Made by a program: the position numbers and the translations under genes. Below are positions 25,423 to 37,207 of a DNA stretch of 64,000 nucleotides, piece after piece (position 1 is the stretch's first letter; each line of letters opens with the position of its first letter). The notes beneath the pieces are model-generated. The model did not search any database. It saw nothing but the letters and a program-made list of their open reading frames with translations, and was not told the origin of the DNA. Source of the DNA: Amphimedon queenslandica (taxonomy: Eukaryota > Porifera > Demospongiae > Haplosclerida > Niphatidae); NCBI RefSeq assembly GCF_000090795.2, contig NW_003546282.1:335731-399730 (forward strand), read 5' to 3'.

Positions 25423-25762
25423 ATGTGGTTAAGTAGGATTTTGTTCGGTAGCAGAAGTACGCCTGGTCTCCAGTGGACAGGAAAGCATCGAAGAGTGAGG
25501 AAATTCACTAAATCAATGGAAATGAACCGGGCAAAGGAAGCTGTAATGGTTGCCAGGGTAAAGTCAAGCCACACCTACTCTTCTAAACGCCCTTCCCCTG
25601 CAGGTAGAGAACGTTCTTTCAAGAACCTATCTGTCAGTAGCTGAGGAAGAGTGTCAGACATTAGCTAAGGAGAGACGAGCTGAGTACATCCCAAAATGGA
25701 GGAGAAAGAAACTCTTAAAATGGAAGAAAAGAGAACAGACTCCATTTCAAATATTTAAATGA
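25423..25762 (+). CDS. MRPL57: Mitochondrial ribosomal protein mL63 (MRPL57)
   Basis: Two exons (25423-25557, 25604-25762) split by a 46-bp intron give 97 residues; human mL63 has 102. The N-terminal block PGLQWTGKHRRVRKF matches the family signature PGRQWIGKHRRPR. The C-terminal half is strongly basic (WRRKKLLKWKKRE), as expected for a large-subunit mitoribosomal component. The N-terminus, WLSRILFGSR, is basic and free of acidic residues, consistent with mitochondrial import. It is divergently paired with MICAL. Confidence 0.88.
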
Positions 25763-25974
25763 TTAATTAATCGACGAGCCTTTGGACTGTAATATTTAAA
25801 ACTGTGTAATATAATAGACATATGACAATATAAGTGATGGATAGTGTTAGTTATAATACATTTATTAGTGATAATACATACACATAGATACAGATAATAT
25901 ATATACATATGGAGTTAAGAACAACATGAATTAATTATAATACATGTACATTGTTATAGGTAATCTCCTTCTCT

Positions 25975-27211
25975 TCATACAAGTAATACTTTAGATACTA
26001 TACTGATCTTTCTTCTTTTCTTCACTCTACCAGTTTCCTGTGGCAGATCAATGATATCTTGACTGTTTGATAGTTGGAATTCAACTGTAGGATCCACCAG
26101 TGAGCGAGGTCTTTTGGCAGCAAGACGTGGTGACCTACGCACCACTGGTGGGTCTGGGTTCTTCCCATCGTCTACTGAAGTGTTAGCAGCAGTATCTGGT
26201 GCTGACTAAAAGAGACAGTTAGACACTTTTATAGTTGGGATGTAATCATTTAAACTAATAAACAATGGCTAAATTCCTTGATACACTACATGCAACTTAT
26301 AAAAGAATAATCTTAATGTATAAACACTATTCTTTAGCCTTACCTTATCGTTTGATTGTTTTAGATTCATCGAAGATGTCTTAACTGTTAATTGTTCAAC
26401 AGTAACTCCTTTATTACTAGCTTCATCTTTATCACTTTTGTTGCTCCTTCTCCTTGTTTGTGTTTTTTCAAGTGGACTATCAACTTCTGTCTTGAAATAT
26501 TTCTTTAGCGCAACTGATTCAATGACATCTTTCAATATAACCTTCCATAGGCGTCCATTGCTGAATGAACATGAAATACAGTGGTGTGATTGAGTAGTCC
26601 TTACCCTCTTTTTGGTGCTTTAACAAACCCTTCTTCCTCAAGACGAGCAACTAAACGCTGAGCAATAATACTGCTAACACCTAACAGAGAAAGAGAGAGA
26701 GGCAGTGAAGACAGTCTCTCCTAATTAATCTCTCACTCATTTTTTTGACAAGATGGTAAGGTATAATCCTTGGTATTTTTAAACACAAGAGTAACAAACG
26801 ACGCCATAAACAAAAGAACCTTCTCTCGCTGAGGCCCATCTTTACCAGTTGAATATCTGTACAGATTGAACCACTACCAGCCTTCAGAGAGAAAGAGTGG
26901 TTATGAGTTGCTAATACACTAACTTTGTGACAGAGGTCACAGTAGTGTAGTTCAGGTACATCATCAGCTGTTCTTAGTCCAAAGCAGTTAGCATGTTGCC
27001 AGTAATGGCATGATTCACATGCTACCATCAGACCTTCATCCTAATATTAAGAAAGTTACTTGCATATATTGTTAGTACTGTACTTCGTTATAGCCACAGG
27101 GACATTTCACAATGAGAGAATCAGTATCAACTGGTGGTCCTTTACCAAGTAATGGAGGAGAAGGAGCATCTTCATTAATATCAGCTTTAAGTAAATATAA
27201 TTAATAATAAT

Positions 27212-27244
<33 letters not shown>

Positions 27245-28085
27245 TAGCTCAACCTTGTTCCATAGGAGAAGGCTCAGTAGCAATACCTATAACAAATAAA
27301 TAAATATTATTATCATTGTTGTCATTATTACTGTTGTTGTTAGTTGAAGCTATTGCTGTATCCAGTTCCTGTTCTACAGTGATGTCTCCATCATTATCTT
27401 GAGTACCTTCATCTTTTACTCCTCCATCTTCACATACAAACTGATCAGCACTTGTCTTTATCCTTAATTTAACACTGAAAGAGTACATGTATGTATATCA
27501 TGTATGTATGTTTGAATGAATAGCAGTTACCCTGTACTGCAAAAGAACTTATTTTAACTTACGAATGAAATGGCTACAAAATAAAATAAAGTTTAAATGT
27601 TTAAAAATCACAAATTAATGCCTTACAGTGTAAATGTCTCCCACATTAATATTCATTGGCTCGTTAATAAAATTATCATCAGTATCCTCTCCAGCCTAAT
27701 TAATCAATAATAGTTAATAATAATCAATAATAATTAATAATAATACCTTAAAGCCAGGTGGCTCATAATCAGGAGGAGTTACTAAAGCATAATAAATACA
27801 TCACAGATTTAATAATATAATATTAATAAATTAATTACCTTCATCATAATAAAACAGTTTCATTGTCATTAGTGCCTCGTCTAATAATTAATTGACAATT
27901 AATTAACTAATCCCTCCCATTATTACCTGGTAAAGGTTTCAGTGTCTGTGTCAGTACTACGATGGTTCTTAATAATGTTGTGGTAGCTTTACGTGTCTCA
28001 TTCGGACTGGCTGCTTGTGCTAGTTTAGTTCCGTTACGATATATACTGATAGAATCATCAGTCCTGTCAGTGGTGTAAGAAAACT

Positions 28086-28116
<31 letters not shown>

Positions 28117-28887
28117 GAGGGAGTGTATTATTATTATTATTATGTACAATTTACCTTGAATGTGTAAGACTCAACAACAGCCTAAGAGAGAGAGAGAGAA
28201 GGACAGTTATAATAATTATTATTATTACATATAAGTGTGTACACACATCTGGTTCTTTTTCATTTCTATAAATTGACATCACTATCATACGCAGCTATGA
28301 GATGAAAAGAAATAAAATGAGAATTATTATCATTTATTGACTATTAACGTACATATTTCTTATCAAGAGCATCGAAGCAACCTTTGACCCTTTGAGTGTG
28401 CGTCGTAAGATTAATAAATAAATTAAAAATAAAATTACCCACCATTTAATAACTTGACATGCACCAGGGCAAGCACTGTCATCCCTCAATATCTTGAGAT
28501 TAAGATCTATTTCGATATACAAATAAATTAATAATATGATGAAGAATAACCTTCTAAACAACGATCCCCAAAAGCATGCTCAGGGAATATTGTCCTGAAA
28601 AAATGAAAAATTATACTTGCAAAGTCAGCGTTGATAGTTTGTACCTAAGGTAAGTGATATTTGACACCTAAAGTGTGAGAAAAATAATTAAAATTGAGGA
28701 ATAAGCAGTGACTCACAGCCACAGCCAGTAGCTTCTTTACGAATAATGTTGACTGTTGCTGGGTGACTTGTTCCACTGGGAATACGCTAGACCACTAGAA
28801 AGAGATAAACCATTTGAATAATGAGTCTCTTACCGTCCCAATTTTCTGTTTGTCAACTTTTTTCCTAACTAACTGAGCAGTAGCCAT
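25975..28887 (-). CDS. HORMAD1: HORMA-domain meiotic axis protein with PHD finger and winged helix (HORMAD/Hop1)
   Basis: About twenty short exons. The start MATAQL at 28887 equals the start of human HORMAD1. The HORMA domain lies in exons 27640-28887 and includes YLRTIFPEHAFGD, GCFDALDKKYLRM and the near-invariant LTMKLFYYDEVTPPDYEPPG, so orthology is clear. HORMADs coat meiotic chromosome axes and promote break formation and homologue bias. Unlike vertebrate HORMAD1, a zinc module follows at about 26930-27160 (CPCG, CESC, HANC, CDLCH, a PHD-like pattern), then a winged-helix segment at about 26540-26870 (SIIAQRLVARLEEEGF, GNGRLWKV). The C-terminus, ending at 25975, is basic (RRSPRLAAKRPR, KKRRK). 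Exons near 27250-27480 encode an acidic Asp/Glu/Asn linker. One 5' splice site (after AAATG near 28443) is the weaker GTGGGT, chosen because it preserves the family spacing KW-xx-GC. Confidence 0.9.
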
Positions 28888-29001
28888 TCCTCTCCGCCTG
28901 TTCTTTTTGTAATTTCCCGCTTTGCTTTTATTAGTATACGGAGAAATACCGAAGATGAGCCTGATGAGGTGATGAATAATTAATTAATTAGTTAATTAAT
29001 T

Positions 29002-29764
29002 ATGCTAATATTAAGAAAAGCATGGAGACACATTGTTAAGTGGAGAGAGAAGATTCCAATAATGGCTGAATCCCTTGAACCTCCAGCAAAAAGAATAAAA
29101 ACACAAGAAGAAGAACAAGCAGAAGGCAATGGAGTTGAAGAGAATAAATCATTATTGGTATATTAATTATGAATAATTAATTATAATAATTACGTATTTA
29201 TTAGAAAAGACGAAAGTGTGCACTAGTCATAGCTTATTGTGGTAAAGGGTACATGGGGATGCAAATGTAAGTTAATAACTATTAATAAATCTAGCCACAC
29301 CTCTTAACCACACCCCTAAGGAACCCAGGAGTCCCTACTATTGAAGGAGAGCTCATGACTGCACTGTGGAAAGCAGGAGCAATATCTGAGGCTCATAAAG
29401 ACAGTCAGAACAAGCTCGGCTTTCAACGCTGTGGAAGAACTGACAAAGGAGTGTCAGCTGCAAGACAAGTAGTGTCACTAAAGATAAGTTATCAATAGTA
29501 GTTATTAGTAGTTATTAATTTTTATTATATTTACATGGTACCTCATCAGTCCATGGTCTCAGCTATTAATGAGCACCTCCCAGAACAAATCAGAATTATT
29601 GGTAATTGTAGTAACATTGAGTTATTGGGAATTACACTGCTTAGGTTTGAAGAGGGTTTCTAAAAGTTTCAATAGTAAGAATGCCTGCACTTCAAGACTA
29701 TATGAGTACTTGCTACCAACTTATGTGTTTGCTCCTTTTAAAGTAAGAATTATTGTTTAATTAT

Positions 29765-29817
<53 letters not shown>

Positions 29818-32129
29818 TATCAGGCTACTAATATGGATTACAGGATTACTGGTAAGCAGAGATTATTATTAATTCATTTATTTATTCATTTATTAGCTAC
29901 TGAAATAAATAGGATACAAGCTTTATTAAATATGTATAAAGGCACTCACAAGTTTCACAACTTCACTTCTGGAAAGTAAGAATCAACTGTATCATATTAA
30001 ACCCTTCTTCCTTCTCTCCCTCCACCCTTAGAAAACCAACTGATCCCAGTTGCCATAGATATATTATGTCCTTTGTGATTGGTTCACCATTTGTTAAGAA
30101 TGATCTTGAGTTTGTATCACTGAATGTTGAAGGACAGAGCTTCATGATTCATCAGATCAGGAAGATGATCGGTGAGTGATTCAAATCAATGATCCAGTCA
30201 TGTATGAATCAATGTATTGTGTTAGGATTGGTCATTGCAGTTGTCAGAGGCTACATGAATGACGACGCTATAACTCAAGCATTTGAACCACCTCAGGTAG
30301 TTAATTATTAAGTATTTAAGTACTTACAAAAGTCTTTTCTCTCGTTAGACTGACATACCTCGGGCTCCTGCTCTTGGCCTGTTTCTTGATCAAGTTTATT
30401 ATAAATCTTATAATCGTCGTTTCGGAGATGATGGGGTCCACGAGAAGCTTGAATGGACTGAATATGAAGTAGATTAATAATTGACATATTGTATACTATA
30501 GTAATCTTTCAGGATACTGTCAGTCGTTTCAAAGATGAATATATTTACAGACACATCATAGAGACTGAACTCAGGGAACACGTGTAAGATAAACATTTAG
30601 AACCATGTACTTATTACATGTTCTTAAAGTTTGGGCTGATTCCGACTTGAAGTTTTGAGTTATAAAAATTAGCGAATTTTCAGAAAAAAGCAAAGACTAT
30701 AGCCCATGGTTTTTTCCAAAAAATGGCTCCGAAATCACTTCAAATTTTTATTACATTTTCTGATGCATATTGATGTTCTTATGCTGTGTAGCAAGTTTGA
30801 GCTGATCCCAACTTCAATTTTTCAAGTTACGGCCATTTAAAAAAACGTCAAAATTCTGAAAAATACCCAAGGCTATAGCCCATGGTTTTTTCCAAAAAAT
30901 GGCTCCGAAATCACCCCAAATTTTTATTACATTTTCTAATACATATTGATGTCCTTATGCTGTGTAGCAAGTTTGAGCTAATTCCGACTTCAATTTTTCA
31001 AGTTATGGCCATTTTAAGAAAATGCCAAAATTCTGAAAAATACCCAAGGCTATAGCCCATGGTTTTTTCCAAAAAACGGCTCCGAAATCACCCCAAATTT
31101 TTATTACATTTTCTGATACCTATTGATGTCCTTATGCTGCATAGCAAGTTTGAACTGATTCCGACTTCAATTTTTCAAGTTACGGCCATTTTAAGAAAAT
31201 GCCAAAATTCTGAAAAATACCCAAGGCTATATATAGCCCATGGTTTTTTTTAAAAACGGCTCCGAAATCACGCCAAATTTTTATTATATTTTCTGATACA
31301 TATTGATATCCTTATGCTGCATAGCAAGTTTGAACTGATTCCGACTTCAATTTTTCAAGTTACGGCCATTTTAAGAAAATGCCAAAATTCTGAAAAATAC
31401 CCAAGGCTATAGCCCATGGTTTTTTCCAAAAAATGGCTCCGAAATCACCCCAAATTTTTATTACATTTTCTAATACATATTGATGTCCTTTTGCTGTGTA
31501 GCAAGTTTCAGTTGATTCCGACTTCAATTTTTCAAGTTACGGCCATTTTAAGAAAACGTCAAAATTCTGAAAAATACCCAAGGCTATAGCCCATGGTTTT
31601 TTCCAAAAAACGGCTCCGAAATCATCCCAAATTTTTATTACATTTTCTGATGCATATTGATGTCCTTATGCTGTGTAGCAAGTTTGAGCTGATTCTGACT
31701 AAAGCTTTTTTATTTATGACCATTTAAAAAAAGTAACATATTTTTGCAAAAAAGAAAGGACTAAAGCCTTGGGATTTTTTTGGGAAAACGGCTCCAAAAT
31801 TATCCATAATTATAACTATTTGATAACATAGATGTACGTCATCATTATTTAATTTATTTTGCAGATTTCTCCATTGGTTACACACATTGCAACTTCACGA
31901 TTTCTATAAGAGCAGACAAGATCAATCAACAACTCATACCCATGCCACTGAAGCTGATTCTCATACCGCTGAAGCTGATACCCTTACCACTGAAGCTGAT
32001 TCTCATACCGCTGAAGCTGATACCCATACTACTGAAGCTGATTTGCATACCACTGAAGCAGGAGAAAGTACTGAAGACCAGACTGATGCTAAAACTATTG
32101 CTGTGGCAGATTCAGAATCAAAAATTTAA
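29002..32129 (+). CDS. PUS1: tRNA pseudouridine synthase PUS1 (TruA family)
   Basis: Twelve exons close to 439 residues: 29002-29157, 29205-29266, 29321-29483, 29535-29601, 29645-29742, 29824-29851, 29897-29975, 30032-30171, 30226-30296, 30349-30468, 30513-30583, 31865-32129. The catalytic aspartate sits in GRTDKGVSA; family blocks [29 protein letters not shown] and [12 protein letters not shown] are all present. PUS1 isomerises uridine to pseudouridine in tRNAs and some mRNAs, in nucleus and mitochondria. Two in-frame ATGs, 29002 and 29062, fit a long form with a basic, import-like leader ([14 protein letters not shown]) and a short nuclear form. Intron 3 has AT-AC ends. Intron 11 holds a tandem repeat array. 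The last exon ends in a 7-residue acidic/Thr repeat. Confidence 0.93.
29484..29534 (+). other. PUS1: Candidate U2-type AT-AC intron of PUS1
   Basis: The 51-bp intron begins ATAAGTTATC after AAG and ends TTTAC before ATG. Removing it keeps the frame and gives the spacing seen in human PUS1: ten residues between SLK and INxHLP. Reading through meets TAG at once, and no GT-AG pair of workable length fits. The 5' end is a U2 consensus with A for G at position 1, not the U12 form ATATCCTT. Confidence 0.75.
30620..31790. repeat. Tandem array of ~177-bp repeat, six copies plus a degenerate one (subfamily A)
   Basis: CCCATGGT recurs with its last base at 30710, 30886, 31063, 31244, 31420 and 31597 (periods 176-181), with a decayed seventh unit near 31770. 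The units have the same orientation and sequence as the MICAL array. The array occupies most of PUS1 intron 11 (30584-31864). Confidence 0.95.
31936..32062 (+). repeat. PUS1: In-frame 21-bp coding minisatellite in PUS1
   Basis: About six units encoding seven-residue variants of S/T-H-T-x-E-A-D, alternating in a 42-bp higher-order pattern. All units keep the frame. Confidence 0.85.
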
Positions 32130-32222
32130 AATTTACACAGAAAATTTGTCAATTGTATGGGCGGGGCTGAAATTGCAGCAACGTGTGTAGGCGTGGCTCG
32201 TTTATGGGTGGAGCTAGGACAC

Positions 32223-33859
<1,637 letters not shown>

Positions 33860-33950
33860 GGAAGAATCCAGATCCACTTAACCTGCCCCCTGGCCCTCTT
33901 TCTATTGAATATTTAATTAAGTGTCATTTTTGTCATCTTTTAAAATAAAG

Positions 33951-34246
33951 ACGATGAACTTTTAGGCAAGGAGGAAGAGAGAGGGGAGGGACAAAAAATA
34001 AAAGTAGAGAATGAATACACAAACACGATTATGACAAAAAATGCATCAAAACAGCAGCTGGGAACAGATAGTGTCCACCTGCTAGTTCAAAGTCTTAGAG
34101 GTGTGTTCTCGTTCAGTGTCATGTACTCTTGTCGCAATGATACGGACACAATGAGACTCACTCTTGAGAAATCAGTGTGGAATGTTAAGAAGAAGACTAG
34201 GAATGCTAATCCTAGGCACCACTCTGATATAGTACTGGTTAAATGA
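33951..34246 (+). CDS. Possible alternative last exon of PRMT1, or separate small ORF
   Basis: An open frame runs from an acceptor-like AAATAAAG at 33950 to TGA at 34244-34246. Its first part is acidic (DDELLGKEEERGEG); the rest reads like a folded segment (VHLLVQSLRGVFSFSVMYSC, TLEKSVWNVKKKTR). PRMT1's final exon contains a textbook donor, GAC G|GTGAGT, after 33812. Joining 33812 to 33951 keeps the frame and would replace the normal C-terminal 14 residues with about 98 others. As a stand-alone ORF the first ATG is at 34031 (71 aa). I do not recognise the sequence. Confidence 0.4.
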
Positions 34247-34371
34247 AGAGGATAACCCTGTAATTAATAATAATAATAGTCTATAATAATAAGTAACTAT
34301 CAGTATTGTTATGGCAGTGTAAAGTATGTGAACTGTAAACTTATGAATATCATTAAGAATACATGTGACTA

Positions 34372-35513
34372 TCAGGAGGGAATGAGTACATTAAGCAGCT
34401 GCAATCTGTTATCTGACTAATCTAAATTTGGGGCACAACTTCATAGGGTAGAGCATAATAGGGGAAATATCCATCTTACAAATAATTGAATTATTAGTAA
34501 AACAAATAAATAGAACTAGTGATTATCTTACAGGATCTTTGCTGGTCCAATGAGCTGGGTCATAGTCAAGTGAGGACTGATTTCTTATATGACCAGCAAC
34601 ATACATTGTTACCATGACTACACAAGAAAGGGAGGATGCAATATACTGGCTCTAATAACAACATACCCATAATGAAGAAAATGGTTGCCATTAAAGATAA
34701 GAACAATCTTAAAATGATGACCACACTGCTAACGTGGCGAGTCAAGCTAGCGTGGTATATTTTATAAGACACTACAGTCTGTAGCCACATGTATACAATA
34801 CCAAAACCAAATACCATGGCGGCACCAATCATATGAACAATTGAAACTTCGTCGTCCTAAAGTGGGCAGAGTTATCAGTGGGTGTGGTTATTAAGTACCT
34901 GGAAAGCTCCAACAAGTAAAAGTCCAAAGACTGAGAGTATTCCGATAAAAAACGTTAAAGGATTGAGGAACAGTATTTTATTGATACTCATTTGGTAGTA
35001 TTGTTTGATGTGAACGTATCTGATGTACATTATCAGTAACGCTAAGAGAAGAGAGAGAGAGAACAAATAGAGGTTATGTGTAAAAGGATCATTAAAACCT
35101 AGTTTACAAATGCATCACAAAACTCATAAAACTTGGCCAATTTGTGTCAACTTTAAAGAAGTCAGATCGATTGCCCGGGAATTTATGCTTTTAAAAAGAC
35201 TGTAAACTTTACTTAACAAACAACTGTTGTTATGGTAGCATTTGGGAGCCGGAGATAAAGACAAACAGCCGCTTACTGATAATCCCTGAAACACAGCAGA
35301 TCAATGTGAATACGCAACTCTCAGGTGGTTTGCCACCTGTATCACTAATGTAGGGGAACTCTGGTGTAACGTGGCCATCATTAACAGCTAAAATATATCT
35401 GGAGAAAGAGGTTTTATGAGTGAGGGAGAGAGGGGGGAGTCTTACGTTACAATGAACCCGGTACATTGAAGAACAGCCAGAAACACAACCAGCAGCTCTA
35501 CACCAAACCTCAT
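34372..35513 (-). CDS. DRAM/TMEM150 (Frag1/DRAM/Sfk1) family membrane protein
   Basis: Exons 35446-35513, 35277-35398, 34899-35041, 34667-34856, 34532-34617 and, tentatively, 34372-34416. The start MRFGVELLVVF at 35513 opens the first membrane span; the ORF has an in-frame upstream extension but family members begin here. Diagnostic motifs are PYISDTGGKPPESCVF after span 1 and FGFGIVYMWLQTVVSY in span 4, plus DPAHWTSKDP, which parallels HWNPEDKG of DRAM2. Family members sit in lysosomal or plasma membranes and promote autophagy. The usual sixth span is not found: after HWTSKDP either a short exon (SDNRLQLLNVL...) or immediate termination follows. Its start lies 114 bp from the divergent STPG-like gene. 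Confidence 0.8.
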
Positions 35514-35627
35514 GATGGTGGCTTTGTAATGGCTGGTAGAGGAGAATCGATTAGTAGAAGAGAGAGCTATAGAAGAAGAGATGAGAAAATGCTTTAATCC
35601 TGTCCCAGTCTCTTTTTTAGACGACAT

Positions 35628-37091
35628 GTGACCTATCACTTCCCTAAAATACCACTTCCCTGTCACTTGATATTCACTAAACTTTGCTGCATTCCAGAGA
35701 AGGGTGGAGCTCAGGAGGCATTAAAACAACGCAAAGAAGTGGTAATATCTCACCTCAGCATCAACAGTTACTGCAAAGAGCCTGGAAGAGGTTTTGCCCT
35801 ACTTATCTGTAAGTAAGTTTTTGACTTGTAAAATAAACGTTTAGCCCACTTAAACAGTTTATTTTCATCTTCTGAAACAAACAGTAAACACAGCAAGGAA
35901 ACAATCATGATCTTTGAAGAACAGAATAATGGTACCAGACTAGATCTACAAACACTACTAATGAACACATTCTTATATCTTCTTTCTGTAGATTCTTTGA
36001 TAGCATTTGGTAGTAATGTCCCCAGGCTTATGTTTCCAATGCACTCTAGCCCCACAAGACTAGGAATAGAGCAATGTCTTAGAGGACAACCTCACATTGG
36101 GCCAGGATCCTACGACAGACATCCTGTAAAATGAAATAAAATACACCATGATACTTTAACATCTCTCTCTCTCTCCTTTTCCTCTATAGGTTGAACTTTT
36201 CTTAATCCCACAGAATCAGAAACCCAAGAGTCTCAAAGGATGGTACTTTGGTTGTCGTACTGCTAAACCAAGAGAAGATCTTGCAAAGGTAAAGATAACA
36301 ATAATTTTGTGGAAACTGATCATTATGTCTTATTAACATGCATAGATGTCATTATTTCCTAGTCCAGCTGAATATCAGTCAGTAAGGTATCAGCTCATTA
36401 GAGATGAATATAAACCTTTTGGCGCCTCCTGTCCAAGGTTTCCACCTGGACAATATGAAACCATTTCACCAGGGTATCAAATAATCCTGACTGGCTTGCT
36501 TTTTAATAATACTGCATGCATTATAGTCCAGGGAAGTATAAGCATGATGTTGATTTGGATAAAAGAATGGAGTATGAGTATTCCTTTGGAGGAAGACGAC
36601 TGCTCAAAGAAACGGTCAAAATTAAATGTACCAACGGAATAGCAGAAAAAGTAAGCACTTAAACTAATAATTGTTATTATTATTTGTACTATAATGCAGT
36701 GTGATACATGTAGGGCAGACCATATAGGAGATTATTATGAACATAAAACAGAAAATAAGACACTCTGCATGAAGTGCTTTAACTCACTAACGACAGCACA
36801 AAACCCAATGAGAGCCAAGTAAGTGGATAATACTACAGTAGATTAATATTCCACATTAATAATAATTATGAAAATTTATCATTATTTGAAGGTTAGTAAG
36901 TCGCTATTTTAAAGTACGAGATTGCAAGGCTATACATAGTCATGAGTTTCCAGGGTTTCCTCCCAAAATCATTGTAAGTTTCAATAAGAACTCAGTACTG
37001 TGACATTTTGAACTTGCAATTGCAGCTTCAAAGTGAGAAAGATACAAAGAAATTAAAACGGAAAGAAGCATACTTAAAGCTGTATTATTGA
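35628..37091 (+). CDS. STPG-like (PG-rich repeat) protein with C-terminal CxxC zinc motif
   Basis: Eight exons close to 310 residues: 35628-35808, 35992-36125, 36190-36288, 36346-36473, 36527-36650, 36700-36818, 36892-36973, 37026-37091. GPGSYD and SPGPGKY, with a weaker FPPGQYE between them, are the short repeats found in sperm-tail PG-rich and ciliary microtubule inner proteins. Near the C-terminus CDTC ... CMKC could bind one zinc. I could not assign it to a named human gene. A ciliary or flagellar role is inferred from the repeats and from its neighbour, a tubulin carboxypeptidase. The first exon is the least certain. Confidence 0.7.
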
Positions 37092-37207
37092 TTAGTAAAG
37101 ACTATAGTATAGTTTTTGTTATTAATTATTATTATTTTATTGTTAAAAATAAATTATACACATAATGAGATGAAATAAAATGCCATTGATTGTTGATGCA
37201 TAATAAA

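Noticed and set aside
29461-29540. A 21-bp GT-AG intron in PUS1 (GTTATC...TTAG) as an alternative to the AT-AC intron
   Set aside because: It is too short to splice and would insert a Tyr/Ile/Asn-rich stretch into a region that aligns without gaps to human PUS1 when the AT-AC intron is used.
34566-34666. DRAM reading through to TGA at 34566 with the tail EPVYCILPFLCS...
   Set aside because: A 49-bp GT-AG intron (34618-34666) fits instead and restores the family motif DPAHWTSKDP in frame; the read-through tail has no family similarity.
35442-35666. N-terminal extension of DRAM (MTGKWYFREVIGHMSSKK...)
   Set aside because: The frame is open, but family members start at the first span (MRFGV), and the extension overlaps the divergent STPG-like first exon.
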